NCBI GenBank assembly: GCA_018266055.1 | Contig: JAFDYT010000008.1 | Location: forward strand, 152,862-216,861 | Length of the DNA: 64,000 bases | Origin: Bacteroidota bacterium | GTDB lineage: Bacteria; Bacteroidota; Bacteroidia; Cytophagales; Cyclobacteriaceae | Reading direction: 5' to 3' | In this document: piece after piece, positions 34,034 through 43,079 of the stretch | How the letters are laid out: the number at the start of each line of letters is the position of its first letter | How positions within the stretch are numbered: the first letter of the stretch is position 1 | Program-made: the position numbers and the translations under genes | Notes under the pieces: generated by a model | Seen by the model: the letters and a program-made list of their open reading frames with translations, nothing else | What the model was told of the DNA's origin: nothing | The model's database searches: none

Positions 34034-34474
34034 ATGAGAATTCTGACATTACTAACTTTATTCTGTACTACCATCATTTCCTGGGGGCAATCTATACAGG
34101 CAAAAGACAACCGATTCTTAACGTACAACCAAAATATAAATTGGTTAACGGCTACAAAGTCACTCGACAAATCAGGACAATGGAATTCCATTAAAAAGAG
34201 ATTCTTTTCCAAAGAGAATCAGAACATTTCAACAGACTCAATTCAATATTCCCCATTGATTGTGATTAACGGAGTGCCTTTAAATAGTTCGAATCAATTG
34301 ACCGACAATGACACCAATGAGATGCTTAATGTTTTAAACGAAGACTCAATCAATGAGCTAATTATTCTTGACAAACCGACTGAATGGACTTTTTGTAAAC
34401 CCTTTTCAGGCGTCATTTTAATGATAGTGGACAAGAAAACGGATAAGAAATTATCCAAATTAAAACTTGGGTGA
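34034..34474 (+). CDS. Secreted stand-alone TonB-plug-like protein
   Basis: The ~146-aa product has a signal peptide (MRILTLLTLFCTTIISWGQ). A region resembling the end of a TonB receptor plug domain follows: SPLIVINGVPLNS (as PLxVxDGVPx), a helix with EMLNVLNEDSINELIILDKP (as pxDIesIxVLKD) and PFSGVILMIVDKK (as GvIlITTKk). No beta-barrel follows, so it cannot be a transporter on its own. Similar plug-only fragments may be decoys, accessory or remnant domains. R1 precedes it and a broken gene follows. Confidence 0.55.
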   Translation: MRILTLLTLFCTTIISWGQSIQAKDNRFLTYNQNINWLTATKSLDKSGQWNSIKKRFFSKENQNISTDSIQYSPLIVINGVPLNSSNQLTDNDTNEMLNVLNEDSINELIILDKPTEWTFCKPFSGVILMIVDKKTDKKLSKLKLG

Positions 34475-34501
34475 CGATACGGCAAACAACAAAGTGTTTA
34501 C

Positions 34502-35016
34502 ATGGGGCTAAACGAAAAGATAACTGAAAAATTTAGTGTTGTCACAGACCTTTCAGGGCAAAGTATTTTGAATTCAATTGAACTAGGAAAACAAAAACAA
34601 ACGTGGACTGACTTCTTGGACGTTGAAGCTATCGATTATAAAGAAATAACATAAAAGACAATCGAATTGAAATAACACGAAGCCCAGGACTATTTACGGC
34701 GTTTAGACCATCGGGTAAAATTACGATCGAAATCACCACGGAAACAGACTCTCGAACAACCTTGAGCTGTGAGGTACTTCCTTTCAATGGATTATTTCCA
34801 ATTTACTTCGGGCTGCTGATTACCTTTTTGATAGCATGGTCATTATTTGCTCTTTTATTTGTTTTGAACGTCGATGCTCTTTTGTTGATACTATTTGGTT
34901 GGACTGTGGTCGGACTGTCGACGTCTATAAGCTTTCGTTTTACAAAATGGCATCTTTATGACTATTCAAAAAAAGTGATAAGGATAATAACAGACAAGAA
35001 GAAAGCTATCCGCTAA
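34502..35016 (+). pseudogene. Frameshifted gene for a membrane protein of unknown function
   Basis: The first half (ATG 34502, MGLNEKITEKFSVVTD...) ends at TAA 34652. The second half continues in the next frame from about 34642, reading NIKDNRIEITRSPGLF and then two or three hydrophobic helices (ITFLIAWSLFALLFVL, ALLLILFGWTVVGLST) to TAA at 35016. Sequence quality and composition are continuous across the break, and joined they give one plausible ~170-residue protein with a soluble N-terminus and C-terminal membrane part. A one-base deletion near 34645 would explain it; a sequencing error or programmed shift is possible. Confidence 0.6.
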
Positions 35017-35120
35017 TCTTTGTTATTGTTGGTCTACGACCAATTCATTTCAGGTTTGAAAACCCGAATGTAGTCTTAAATTTGGGCTTGACAGATTGGA
35101 TAATTATTTGAATAAGAAAA

Positions 35121-35501
35121 ATGAAAACGAGAATCTTTGCAGGACTTATCATTTATTTGACATTCACCTCATGTTCTACTAAAAAGACGGATGCTTCTGA
35201 CCAAACTCCAGATATTATTAAAAAGATTGCTGAGTTGCCGGAATACAAAAGAGAAGAAAATAGAATCGACTCATTAAAGGCAAAAGGAATCAACGTAGAT
35301 ATTCAAATAGTGATCTATCCTGATGAAGTTCATCCAAATGACTCTTTATCTTTTGCGTACATCGAGGAGAATTTGGAATTTGATCAAGAACAGTTATATG
35401 AAATAAAATTTGAGAAGAGGACTCAGAAGATTATTTCCATCAATTTCTTGAAGACAAAAGCCCAACCACTTGGAGTTGAAAAAATAGAAAAAGTAAAATA
35501 A
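35121..35501 (+). CDS. Small lipoprotein of unknown function
   Basis: The 126-aa product has lipobox FTSC (Cys18). The mature chain begins with a helical charged segment and ends in beta strands (VDIQIVIYPDEVHPND, YEIKFEKRTQKIISINF). Charge-rich with no cysteine beyond the lipobox. No family recognised. It lies downstream of a spacer carrying GTTGGTCTACGACCAA, a dyad also present near 5607 in variant form. Confidence 0.68.
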   Translation: MKTRIFAGLIIYLTFTSCSTKKTDASDQTPDIIKKIAELPEYKREENRIDSLKAKGINVDIQIVIYPDEVHPNDSLSFAYIEENLEFDQEQLYEIKFEKRTQKIISINFLKTKAQPLGVEKIEKVK

Positions 35502-35557
35502 TAAAAGGGCGATCTAACTACCTACTAGCAGTTACAGTTATAGCGCATCTAGAAAGA

Positions 35558-36127
35558 ATGAAAAAGATCTTATTACTTATTGCTTTGTCTGCTGTGTTCT
35601 TCCATAGTGAAGCTCAGGTAGATAAGGTTCGGGCGGAGTTCTTCGATCAGATCATCGGTGAAGAGCAAGCTCAACATGCTAAGTACAAGGTTTGGTTTAA
35701 GGTAAGGGGCGACCGGGAGGCGTGGGACACTACAGGCGACGTGTACCTTCATTATTTCACGCACTGCGACACCACGGACAAAAGCGATTTGAGTCTTCGA
35801 AACCGGGAGACCCGAAAAAAGATAAGGACATTGGCACGCGCATTGACCGACCAGGATTATGCGGATATAAAAGCACAAATTATAAATCAGTATAAAGATG
35901 ATTTCTATCCCAAGCAATTGGTTCAAAAGAAACCTAAAGGAAAGATCAAGGAAGCGACAACCACCATGTATTCTCAGCCACTGATTGTTGCAGGCGGTAA
36001 CCTTATCTTTCTTATCGCAGAATCTCGCGGTCAAGGTTTTGGTGCAACCCGGTATACGTGTTATAAACGTGTCAATGGAAAGTGGATTGAATATTTAATA
36101 TTGTATCGAACTGGCTGGGCGTCGTGA
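35558..36127 (+). CDS. Secreted protein of unknown function
   Basis: The 189-aa product has a signal peptide (MKKILLLIALSAVFFHSEAQ). The mature domain is basic, starts with a helix (VRAEFFDQIIGEEQAQ) and has strands YKVWFKVRGDREAWDTTGDVYLHYF and a YSQPLIVAGGNLIFLIAESRGQGFGATRYTCYKR end. It resembles no family I can name. Its start and length are consistent with a single folded domain. It is followed by the rhomboid gene 77 bp away. Confidence 0.68.
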   Translation: MKKILLLIALSAVFFHSEAQVDKVRAEFFDQIIGEEQAQHAKYKVWFKVRGDREAWDTTGDVYLHYFTHCDTTDKSDLSLRNRETRKKIRTLARALTDQDYADIKAQIINQYKDDFYPKQLVQKKPKGKIKEATTTMYSQPLIVAGGNLIFLIAESRGQGFGATRYTCYKRVNGKWIEYLILYRTGWAS

Positions 36128-36203
36128 TGAATACTATTTCTACGTAAAGGCAAGGTAAAGAGTCTGCTTCCGGCATCTATATAAACCCCGAATTCTTCAA
36201 TTC

Positions 36204-37763
36204 ATGAAAGACAAATTAAAAATCATTTTCATCCCTACCGTCCTGTCCCTTCTCGCACTATCCATCGTGTACACGTTCTTGCACTGGATACTGTTTATAA
36301 AACTGAACCTGTTTGGGCTAAAGGAAATCGTGACAAACTTTGGAATACCCCTCGCATTGACGGGGTTAACTACACTGTTTATACTAAGGCCGAGGCTTAA
36401 AATCCTGGACGTGGAAACAGAGAAAGGAAGCTGGAGGGATTTTTATAGTTTCATCGTATGGGTGTCGCTGACGGTTCCTCTGATCATCGCGCAGGAATAC
36501 ATCGTCACAGCTTCGGGCCAATTGACAGAGTTGAACTCCGTGGCGGAGTTGTCGAAAAAGGAGCAGACCAAATTTTACTCCGTAAAGAACTATTACATCG
36601 ACAAAAAAAGAATTGGCATTCACTCGGCATTTGATACTTCCGGCAAGTACAACGAAAACTTTAACATGCACATCTATGTGGCGTTGCCCATCCGCGAGAG
36701 CGAGGCCGATACTTTGAAACCGGAATGCGGGGTGTGGCTGGGCATGGAATACAAAAAACAAATAAGCAATAGCCTTGACGACGCCGAAAAGGAAAAGCGA
36801 TACAATGAATTTGCACGACAAAGTCAGATAGAATTCGACACTGCCGACGTGTCCAAATTTACTTACCTGGACAGAATTGAAAACTCCGACAAAAAGGAAG
36901 GACTTACCGAAGCCGTCAAGGAAAGCAAACGCGGGCAAGGTGAGAATGTAATCCTGATTGCTGTGCATGAACCGTTTGAAGCAAGAAACGGTAAAAAGCT
37001 TGAGTGGGTAGCTGGCTCTTCGTTGATTGGTTTAACGGTTTGGTTGCTGATGTTATTAATCCCCAAAATGAATGAAGATGAGTTGAATCGGATCAAAGAA
37101 GGACAGCCAGACCGGGAGGCTCAGGAAGACATGAAAGATTTCATCGAGATGGTAAAGCCGAAAGAAGGATATTTTGTTACGCCCATTTTAGTGTACACCA
37201 ATCTTGCGATCTATATCCTGATGGTAGTTTCAGGACTTGGCTTTATTTCATTTAAAGGAGAAGACTTGTTACACTGGGGCGCTAACTATGGTCCGCTAAC
37301 CAAAGGTGGAGATTGGTGGCGACTGTTAACCAATACCTTTTTGCACGGCGGCTTTATCCATGTGCTGGCCAATATGTATGGACTTTTGTTTGTGGGCACC
37401 TTCCTCGAACCAATACTGGGTAAGACAAAACTATTGACCGCGTATTTGCTGTGTGGAATTCTTGCCAGCGTAGCCAGTATTTGGTGGTACGACGCGACGG
37501 TAAGTGTGGGCGCATCGGGAGCGATTTTCGGTCTCTACGGACTCTTTCTTGCTTTCATGCTCACGAAGGTATTTCCTAAAGAATTCAGCAATGCTTTTTT
37601 ATTCAGTACACTGGTGTTCATCGCTTACAATTTACTGATGGGGCTGGTGGGAGGCATCGACAATGCAGCGCATGTAGGAGGGCTGTTGAGTGGCTTTGTC
37701 GTGGGCATGATACTGCGCCCAACCATTAATAAGAAAGTGATCAGTGAGACGACACCAGAATGA
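36204..37763 (+). CDS. Rhomboid family serine protease with a large N-terminal extension
   Basis: The C-terminal ~190 residues form a six-TM rhomboid core. They include WWRLLTNTFLHGGFIHVLANMYGLLFVG (HxxxN motif), GASGAIFGLYG with the catalytic Ser and NAAHVGGLLSGF with the catalytic His. The first ~325 residues are unusual: three N-terminal TM helices (about 10-95), a ~165-residue soluble domain (about 100-265) and a fourth helix (about 268-290) before a linker. The soluble domain is probably periplasmic and may recognise substrate. Rhomboids cleave TM segments of envelope proteins. Substrate unknown. Confidence 0.88.
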   Translation: MKDKLKIIFIPTVLSLLALSIVYTFLHWILFIKLNLFGLKEIVTNFGIPLALTGLTTLFILRPRLKILDVETEKGSWRDFYSFIVWVSLTVPLIIAQEYIVTASGQLTELNSVAELSKKEQTKFYSVKNYYIDKKRIGIHSAFDTSGKYNENFNMHIYVALPIRESEADTLKPECGVWLGMEYKKQISNSLDDAEKEKRYNEFARQSQIEFDTADVSKFTYLDRIENSDKKEGLTEAVKESKRGQGENVILIAVHEPFEARNGKKLEWVAGSSLIGLTVWLLMLLIPKMNEDELNRIKEGQPDREAQEDMKDFIEMVKPKEGYFVTPILVYTNLAIYILMVVSGLGFISFKGEDLLHWGANYGPLTKGGDWWRLLTNTFLHGGFIHVLANMYGLLFVGTFLEPILGKTKLLTAYLLCGILASVASIWWYDATVSVGASGAIFGLYGLFLAFMLTKVFPKEFSNAFLFSTLVFIAYNLLMGLVGGIDNAAHVGGLLSGFVVGMILRPTINKKVISETTPE

Positions 37764-37790
37764 TCAATTGATATTGATGCAACCGATCTA

Positions 37791-37822
37791 TTTGTGACTG
37801 CCAACCAATGCAGTTATCTTAG
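37791..37822 (+). promoter_or_regulatory. Putative promoter of the DUF2200 gene
   Basis: TTTG (37791-37794) and TATCTTAG (37815-37822) are 20 bp apart, one mismatch from the Bacteroidota -33/-7 consensus TTTG and TAnnTTTG. The start codon is 27 bp downstream. Confidence 0.4.
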
Positions 37823-37849
37823 CTAATAAGAAAAGCACTAATTATTTCT

Positions 37850-38206
37850 ATGAAAACCCACGACGAAAAGATAGCGCAGATGACCTTTGCTTCGGTGTAT
37901 CCTCACTATGTGAATAAGGTGGAGAAGAAGGGGCGCACCAAAGCCGAGTTGCATCAGGTGATTGAATGGCTCACAGGGTTCGATGAAAAGAAACTCAACG
38001 AATTGATCGATCAGAAAGCAACCTTTGCTGCGTTCTTTGCCAAGGCGAAAGTTAATCAACATGCAAGTTTGATTACCGGTGTGATCTGTGGCTATCGCAT
38101 TGAAGAGATTGAAAACCCGCTTACCAGAAATGTACGGTATCTTGATAAACTTGTTGATGAGTTGGCCAAAGGAAAAGCGATCGGCAAGATCATGCGCACA
38201 TCATAA
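37850..38206 (+). CDS. DUF2200 domain protein
   Basis: The 118-aa cytoplasmic protein reads throughout as DUF2200: [27 protein letters not shown], then [59 protein letters not shown]. The fold is an all-helical, DNA-binding-like domain of unknown function found widely in bacteria. It has its own promoter and precedes the macrodomain gene by 43 bp. Confidence 0.9.
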   Translation: MKTHDEKIAQMTFASVYPHYVNKVEKKGRTKAELHQVIEWLTGFDEKKLNELIDQKATFAAFFAKAKVNQHASLITGVICGYRIEEIENPLTRNVRYLDKLVDELAKGKAIGKIMRTS

Positions 38207-38249
38207 CGCAATACCATTCAAGATTCACTATTGGAATTGAGCTATTCCT

Positions 38250-38798
38250 ATGCATCTCTCAACGTGGAAAGACAACATTGAAATCATACGGGGTGACATC
38301 ACCACGGTGAAGGCCGATGCAATTGTCAATGCAGCGAACACTTCTTTATTAGGAGGAGGTGGTGTTGACGGAGCAATTCATCGCGCCGGAGGAAATGCCA
38401 TACTGGAAGAGTGCAGGAAGATTGTGGCGCGGCAGGGCGGATGCAAGACAGTCGAGGCAGTGATCACAACGGCCGGCAAACTCAATGCACGTTACGTGAT
38501 TCATACCGTGGGCCCCGTGTGGAACGGCGGTAGCCTGAACGAAAAAGAAAAGCTCTCACGATGTTATCATAATTCACTTCAACTGGCGGTTGATCATGAT
38601 TGCAAATCCATTGCCTTTCCGTGCATCAGCACGGGAGTTTACCGTTTCCCTCCGGCCGAAGCTGCCAAAGTAGCGGTGGATGCGATTCACCAGTTCATGG
38701 TAAATCACTCCGAACTTGTTGCAATACTATTGGTTTGTTTTGACCAGGAGAACTTTGATTGTCTCCGACACGAACTTAGGCAAAAAGGAAATGAATAA
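38250..38798 (+). CDS. Macrodomain protein (O-acetyl-ADP-ribose deacetylase-like, YmdB type)
   Basis: The 182-aa bare macrodomain has all ligand-contact blocks: IIRGDITTVKADAIVNAANTSLLGGGGVDGAIHRAGG, ITTAGKLNARYVIHTVGPVW, and SIAFPCISTGVYRFP. It should bind ADP-ribose and remove acetyl or ADP-ribosyl groups; the exact substrate is not fixed. It is not in an operon with the tex gene, which has its own promoter downstream. Confidence 0.93.
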   Translation: MHLSTWKDNIEIIRGDITTVKADAIVNAANTSLLGGGGVDGAIHRAGGNAILEECRKIVARQGGCKTVEAVITTAGKLNARYVIHTVGPVWNGGSLNEKEKLSRCYHNSLQLAVDHDCKSIAFPCISTGVYRFPPAEAAKVAVDAIHQFMVNHSELVAILLVCFDQENFDCLRHELRQKGNE

Positions 38799-38925
38799 TG
38801 ATTTACGCCACCAGTTACGTCCATCCCCATGAAATTGAGATTGTTGTAGTTTTCACCTCAAGAATCATTTCAATTGTGTTGAATTTTTTGTTGATAAATA
38901 AATGTGGGAAATTTTCTTCTCGGTC

Positions 38926-38955
38926 TTTGAGTCTTCCTTTCTGATACTATTTTTG
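38926..38955 (+). promoter_or_regulatory. Putative promoter of tex
   Basis: TTTG at 38926-38929 and TATTTTTG at 38948-38955 are 18 bp apart. Both are exact matches to the Bacteroidota -33 and -7 (TAnnTTTG) elements. This is the best promoter in the window. The ATG at 38984 lies 28 bp downstream. Confidence 0.6.
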
Positions 38956-38983
38956 CCGCTCGCTTAATGTGATTGAGTACACC

Positions 38984-41245
38984 ATGGAAAAAAATAGTTT
39001 GCGCATCGGCGCTGAATTGAACCTGACACCACAACAGGTAGAAGTAGTGATTAATTTACTTGCCGAAGGAGCAACCATTCCCTTCATGGCGCGCTACCGC
39101 AAAGAGTTGACCGGCAGTCTTGATGAAGTGGCGCTCGCGGCCATTCGCGACCGGCATGAACAACTGACTGAACTCGACAACCGCAAAGAAGCGATTCTCA
39201 AGTCTATTGAAAAACAGGAAAGACTCACGCCGGAGTTGGCTAAGCTCATAGAGCAAGCCGAAACTATGGCTGAACTGGAAGATATTTATTTGCCGTACAA
39301 GCCCAAACGTAAAACACGCGCCAGCATGGCGAGAGAAAAAGGACTGGAGCCGTTGGCGCAATTGATTTTCGATCAGCAAAAGCTCGACCTTGACGGTACA
39401 GCGTCCACGTATGTGAATGCCGAGTTGGGTGTCAACACATCGCAGGAAGCGCTTGATGGCGCGCGCGATATCATCGCCGAATGGATCAGTGAAAACCAGG
39501 AGACACGCAAAAACATTCGTGAGATTTTCTGGCAAGATGGAATCATTCACGCTACGGTGATAAAATCGAAAGCCGAGAGCGATGAAGCACAGAAATTTAA
39601 AGATTACTTCGACTGGAAAGAGCCGATCAAAAAAACACCGTCGCACCGATTGCTTGCGATGCGCCGCGCCGAGAAGGAAGGGTTTATCCTGCTTGATATT
39701 TCACCCGACGAAGACCTGGCGATTCAGTCCTTAGAAAACCAATATGTAAAATCATCTTCGCCTTCGTCTGAGCAGGTAAAGCTGGCGGTGAAAGATTGCT
39801 ACAAACGTCTGCTGAAACCTACGCTGGAAAGTGAAGTGCGCGTAGAAACCAAACAACAGGCTGACGCCGAAGCCATCAAAGTGTTTGCCGCTAACCTTAA
39901 GAAATTATTGCTCGCTTCGCCGCTTGGACAAAAGCGCGTATTGGCTCTTGATCCAGGCTTTCGCAGTGGTATCAAAGTGGTGTGTCTCGGCGCACAAGGC
40001 GAATTGCAATTTGATACCGTGATCTATCCGCTGGAACCACAACGTGAAGTAGCGAAGGCGTCCACCATTATACTCGGCCTTTGCGATCGCTTTAAGATTG
40101 AAGCTGTTGCTATCGGCAATGGTACTGCCAGTCGCGAAACAGAAGCTTTTGTAAAGAAGATCGGGTTGCCAAAGGAAATCATCATTGTGATGGTCAACGA
40201 GAGTGGAGCGTCGGTGTATTCTGCCTCGGAAGTAGCCCGTGAAGAATTTCCGGATCATGATGTCACCGTACGAGGCGCTGTGTCTATCGGCCGACGCTTA
40301 ACGGATCCGCTTGCGGAGTTGGTAAAGATTGATCCTAAATCGATAGGTGTGGGGCAATACCAGCACGATGTAGATCAGACAAAACTGAAAGCCGGCCTTG
40401 ACGACGTGGTGATGAGTTGTGTAAACTCCGTAGGCGTTGAAGTAAACACCGCCAGTAAGGAGCTCCTCTCGTATGTGTCCGGCTTAGGTCCGCAATTGGC
40501 AAAAGGAATTGTAGAATACAGAAATCAAAACGGCCCATTTAAAAATAGAAAAGAATTGATCAAAGTGCCTCGTCTCGGCGACAAGGCGTTTGAACAATGT
40601 GCAGGGTTCCTTCGCATACGCGATTCGAAAAATCCGTTGGATGCAAGTGCTGTTCACCCCGAGCGGTATGAATTGGTGGAGCGCTTTGCCAGCGATCTCG
40701 GTTGCTCTGTACAAGACTTGATGACCAGTGCCGAACTACGAAAGAAACTGGATTTGAAAAAATACGTGAGCGATACGGTCGGGCTTCCTACACTCACCGA
40801 TATTCTTGCTGAGTTGGAAAAACCCGGCCGCGATCCGCGCGAGAAGTTTGAAGTGTTTTCCTTTGAAGAAGGCGTAAACGAAATCAAAGATTTGAAAGTG
40901 GGCATGGTGTTGCCTGGCATTGTCACCAACGTAACTAACTTCGGCGCGTTCGTGGATGTGGGCGTTCATCAGGATGGCCTGGTGCACATCAGTCATCTGT
41001 CAGACCGGTTTGTGAAAGATCCGAATCAGGTAGTAGCCGTGCAGCAGAAAGTGAAAGTAACAGTGGTAGAGGTAGACGTGCCGCGCAAACGCATCGCCTT
41101 GTCGATGAAGAGCGATCCGTTTGGCGGTGGACCCGCTTCAAAAGACAAGCAAGACTTTTCGCCACGCAATACACCAAGAACTCCTGTGAAAGAAGAAACG
41201 ATGGAGGACAAGCTGGCTCAGTTGAAGAATCGGTTTAAAAAGTAG
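38984..41245 (+). CDS. tex: Tex family RNA-binding transcription accessory protein
   Basis: The 753-aa protein has the Tex order: N-terminal helical region with ATIPFMARYRKELTG, a YqgF-like RNase H fold (LALDPGFRSGIKVVCLG), two HhH blocks (VNTASKELLSYVSGLGPQLAKGIVEYRNQNGPFKNRKEL), and a C-terminal S1 domain (GMVLPGIVTNVTNFGAFVDVGVHQDGLVHIS). It binds RNA polymerase/RNA and affects stress-dependent transcription. The ATG at 38984 (MEKNSLRIG) is preferred over GTG 38969. Confidence 0.95.
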   Translation: MEKNSLRIGAELNLTPQQVEVVINLLAEGATIPFMARYRKELTGSLDEVALAAIRDRHEQLTELDNRKEAILKSIEKQERLTPELAKLIEQAETMAELEDIYLPYKPKRKTRASMAREKGLEPLAQLIFDQQKLDLDGTASTYVNAELGVNTSQEALDGARDIIAEWISENQETRKNIREIFWQDGIIHATVIKSKAESDEAQKFKDYFDWKEPIKKTPSHRLLAMRRAEKEGFILLDISPDEDLAIQSLENQYVKSSSPSSEQVKLAVKDCYKRLLKPTLESEVRVETKQQADAEAIKVFAANLKKLLLASPLGQKRVLALDPGFRSGIKVVCLGAQGELQFDTVIYPLEPQREVAKASTIILGLCDRFKIEAVAIGNGTASRETEAFVKKIGLPKEIIIVMVNESGASVYSASEVAREEFPDHDVTVRGAVSIGRRLTDPLAELVKIDPKSIGVGQYQHDVDQTKLKAGLDDVVMSCVNSVGVEVNTASKELLSYVSGLGPQLAKGIVEYRNQNGPFKNRKELIKVPRLGDKAFEQCAGFLRIRDSKNPLDASAVHPERYELVERFASDLGCSVQDLMTSAELRKKLDLKKYVSDTVGLPTLTDILAELEKPGRDPREKFEVFSFEEGVNEIKDLKVGMVLPGIVTNVTNFGAFVDVGVHQDGLVHISHLSDRFVKDPNQVVAVQQKVKVTVVEVDVPRKRIALSMKSDPFGGGPASKDKQDFSPRNTPRTPVKEETMEDKLAQLKNRFKK

Positions 41246-41275
41246 TGCTTTGATCTAGCATGAATATTTATTGCC

Positions 41276-41623
41276 ATGAGTAACATTCCATTTAGCACCA
41301 TTGACTGGAGCACGGTTGAAAAGACAGCGCATGCTGGAGAGACGGGAACGGCTTACTGGCAAACACTTCAGTACGAAGGGTTGCGGATTCGACTGGTGGA
41401 ATATACGGCAGGCTACAAGGCCGATCATTGGTGCCATAAAGGACATATAGTGCATTGCCTTGAAGGAGAATTTGTGAGCGAAATGGAAAACGGAGAATCG
41501 TTCACGCTGCGCAAGGGAATGACATACGTAGTGTCTGACGACCTGAGTTCTCACCGGTCGGTGGCGAAAGAAGGAGTGAAGCTGTTGATTATCGATGGCG
41601 ATTTTTTAAAGCATAGGGAGTAG
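41276..41623 (+). CDS. DHCW-motif cupin-fold protein
   Basis: The 115-aa small cupin has ADHWCHKGHIVHCLEGEF, the DHCW-type motif in which His/Cys replace the usual cupin metal ligands, and ENGESFTLRKGMTYVVSDD as cupin motif 2. Function is unknown for the family; metal binding is likely. The gene is 30 bp after tex and may be co-transcribed. Confidence 0.88.
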   Translation: MSNIPFSTIDWSTVEKTAHAGETGTAYWQTLQYEGLRIRLVEYTAGYKADHWCHKGHIVHCLEGEFVSEMENGESFTLRKGMTYVVSDDLSSHRSVAKEGVKLLIIDGDFLKHRE

Positions 41624-41674
41624 CGGAACTATTCACTGAGGAAATCGTTTTGATCTTTTATTGTGAAGAACAAG

Positions 41675-42286
41675 ATGATGATCCGATTTTCTTTCTGTAG
41701 TCTATTGCTATTGGCGCACGTCGCGTGTGCGCAAAAGGCGTGGGAGTTAAAGAAAGAAAAGAACGGGATTTCGGTGTATAGTTTAAAGACCGACACGGGT
41801 GCGTTTAATGCGATTAAAGTAGAAGCGTTGCTCAAGGGAAAAGTGGACGACCTGGTATCGATTCTTTTGGATGTAGAACATCACCACGAGTGGGCGTATG
41901 GAACCCGCAAGGCTTCGACACTTAAAAAAGTATCGCCCCACGAAATTATCTTTTACAAAGAAATCAATTCACCAGGACCTGTGTCTGACCGTGACCTGGT
42001 AGTCAGGATGAAAGTTGTTCATCACCCTTCCACCAAACTGACCCGCGTAGAATCTGTCGCCTTGCCTAATTACATTCCTGCGAAGAAAGATTTTGTTCGT
42101 ATTCCTAAGTCGAATGAAGTATGGGAGATCAACGCCGTAGATTCTCACAGCATAAGAATAAACTACTATCTGGAAGTTGACCCTGGCGGCTCGTTGCCTC
42201 CTTTCCTGGTAAACCTGTTTGTAAGCAAAGGTCCGTACGAAACGTTTGAAAACCTTCGCGGGATATTGGAAGCCCGAAGTAAGTAG
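41675..42286 (+). CDS. START domain protein (secreted)
   Basis: A signal peptide with CAQKAW near its end precedes a ~170-residue START-like lipid/hydrophobic-ligand-binding domain: WELKKEKNGISVYSLKTDTGAFNAIKVEALLKG, FYKEINSPGPVSDRDLVVRMKV, and a C-terminal helix YETFENLRGILEAR. It is likely periplasmic. GTG 41663 would add four residues; I prefer ATG 41675. Ligand unknown. Confidence 0.85.
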   Translation: MMIRFSFCSLLLLAHVACAQKAWELKKEKNGISVYSLKTDTGAFNAIKVEALLKGKVDDLVSILLDVEHHHEWAYGTRKASTLKKVSPHEIIFYKEINSPGPVSDRDLVVRMKVVHHPSTKLTRVESVALPNYIPAKKDFVRIPKSNEVWEINAVDSHSIRINYYLEVDPGGSLPPFLVNLFVSKGPYETFENLRGILEARSK

Positions 42287-42333
42287 GAGAAGGGTAAAGG
42301 GAATTCGATTATATTTATAATCCTGACCGGATT

Positions 42334-43077
42334 ATGGATTATTTGCAACGAATCATCACCGCGTTTGAACTACACTCCGTCAAAGAAATAAATCTTTGTT
42401 TCGATCAGGGTGTGGATCCTAACCAACTGGTGAATGGTAGGCCGCTGATCCAGGAACTCATCACCATGTACACCCGTGGCCCTCAATTTAAAACATGCAT
42501 CAGGGCGTTTGTCGACCGCGGTGTATTCTTTGAAGATCAGGCGTTGCTCGCTGTGCTGCTTGATGATCCTGCCCGACTCGATGCTTTATTGAAAGAAAAC
42601 AAGGCTGCGATTTTAAAACGGTATTCGCTGCCGTGCACCTTTACTCCATTACATGAGGCCACGCTGTTGCATATTTGCGCGGAATACAATCACGTGGCTT
42701 GCGCTGATGTGTTGATAAAGCACGGAGCCAATTGCAATGAACCGGCCGGTGTGGATGAACACGGATTTGGAGGGCAAACACCGATATTTCATACAGTCAA
42801 TCAGGATGCGAACAAATCAATTGATATGCTGAAGTTTTTGCTTTTGCAAAACGCTGACCTCTCCCTTACAGTGAAAGGAATGGTTTGGGGCAAGGGTTTT
42901 CCATGGGAAACGTTTGTCCCGTCCGTCAATCCGATCAGCTATGCCATGATGGGACTGCTTCGTCAGTTTCAGCGCACTGAAAAACAGATTTATGAGGTAG
43001 TATCATTGCTTATGAAGGCGCGTTACGGGGTAGACTATCATCCGGGAAATATTCCGAATAAATATCTGGAGAGTTAG
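42334..43077 (+). CDS. Ankyrin repeat protein
   Basis: The 247-aa cytoplasmic protein has at least three ankyrin units: TFTPLHEATLLHICAEYNHVACADVLIKHGANCNEP, GQTPIFHTVNQDANKSIDMLKFLLLQNADLS and the less canonical LHSVKEINLCFDQGVDPNQLVNGRPL. Ankyrin proteins mediate protein contacts; partner not evident. It is followed after 2 bp by a membrane protein gene, so the two are probably coupled. Confidence 0.85.
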   Translation: MDYLQRIITAFELHSVKEINLCFDQGVDPNQLVNGRPLIQELITMYTRGPQFKTCIRAFVDRGVFFEDQALLAVLLDDPARLDALLKENKAAILKRYSLPCTFTPLHEATLLHICAEYNHVACADVLIKHGANCNEPAGVDEHGFGGQTPIFHTVNQDANKSIDMLKFLLLQNADLSLTVKGMVWGKGFPWETFVPSVNPISYAMMGLLRQFQRTEKQIYEVVSLLMKARYGVDYHPGNIPNKYLES

Positions 43078-43079
43078 TC

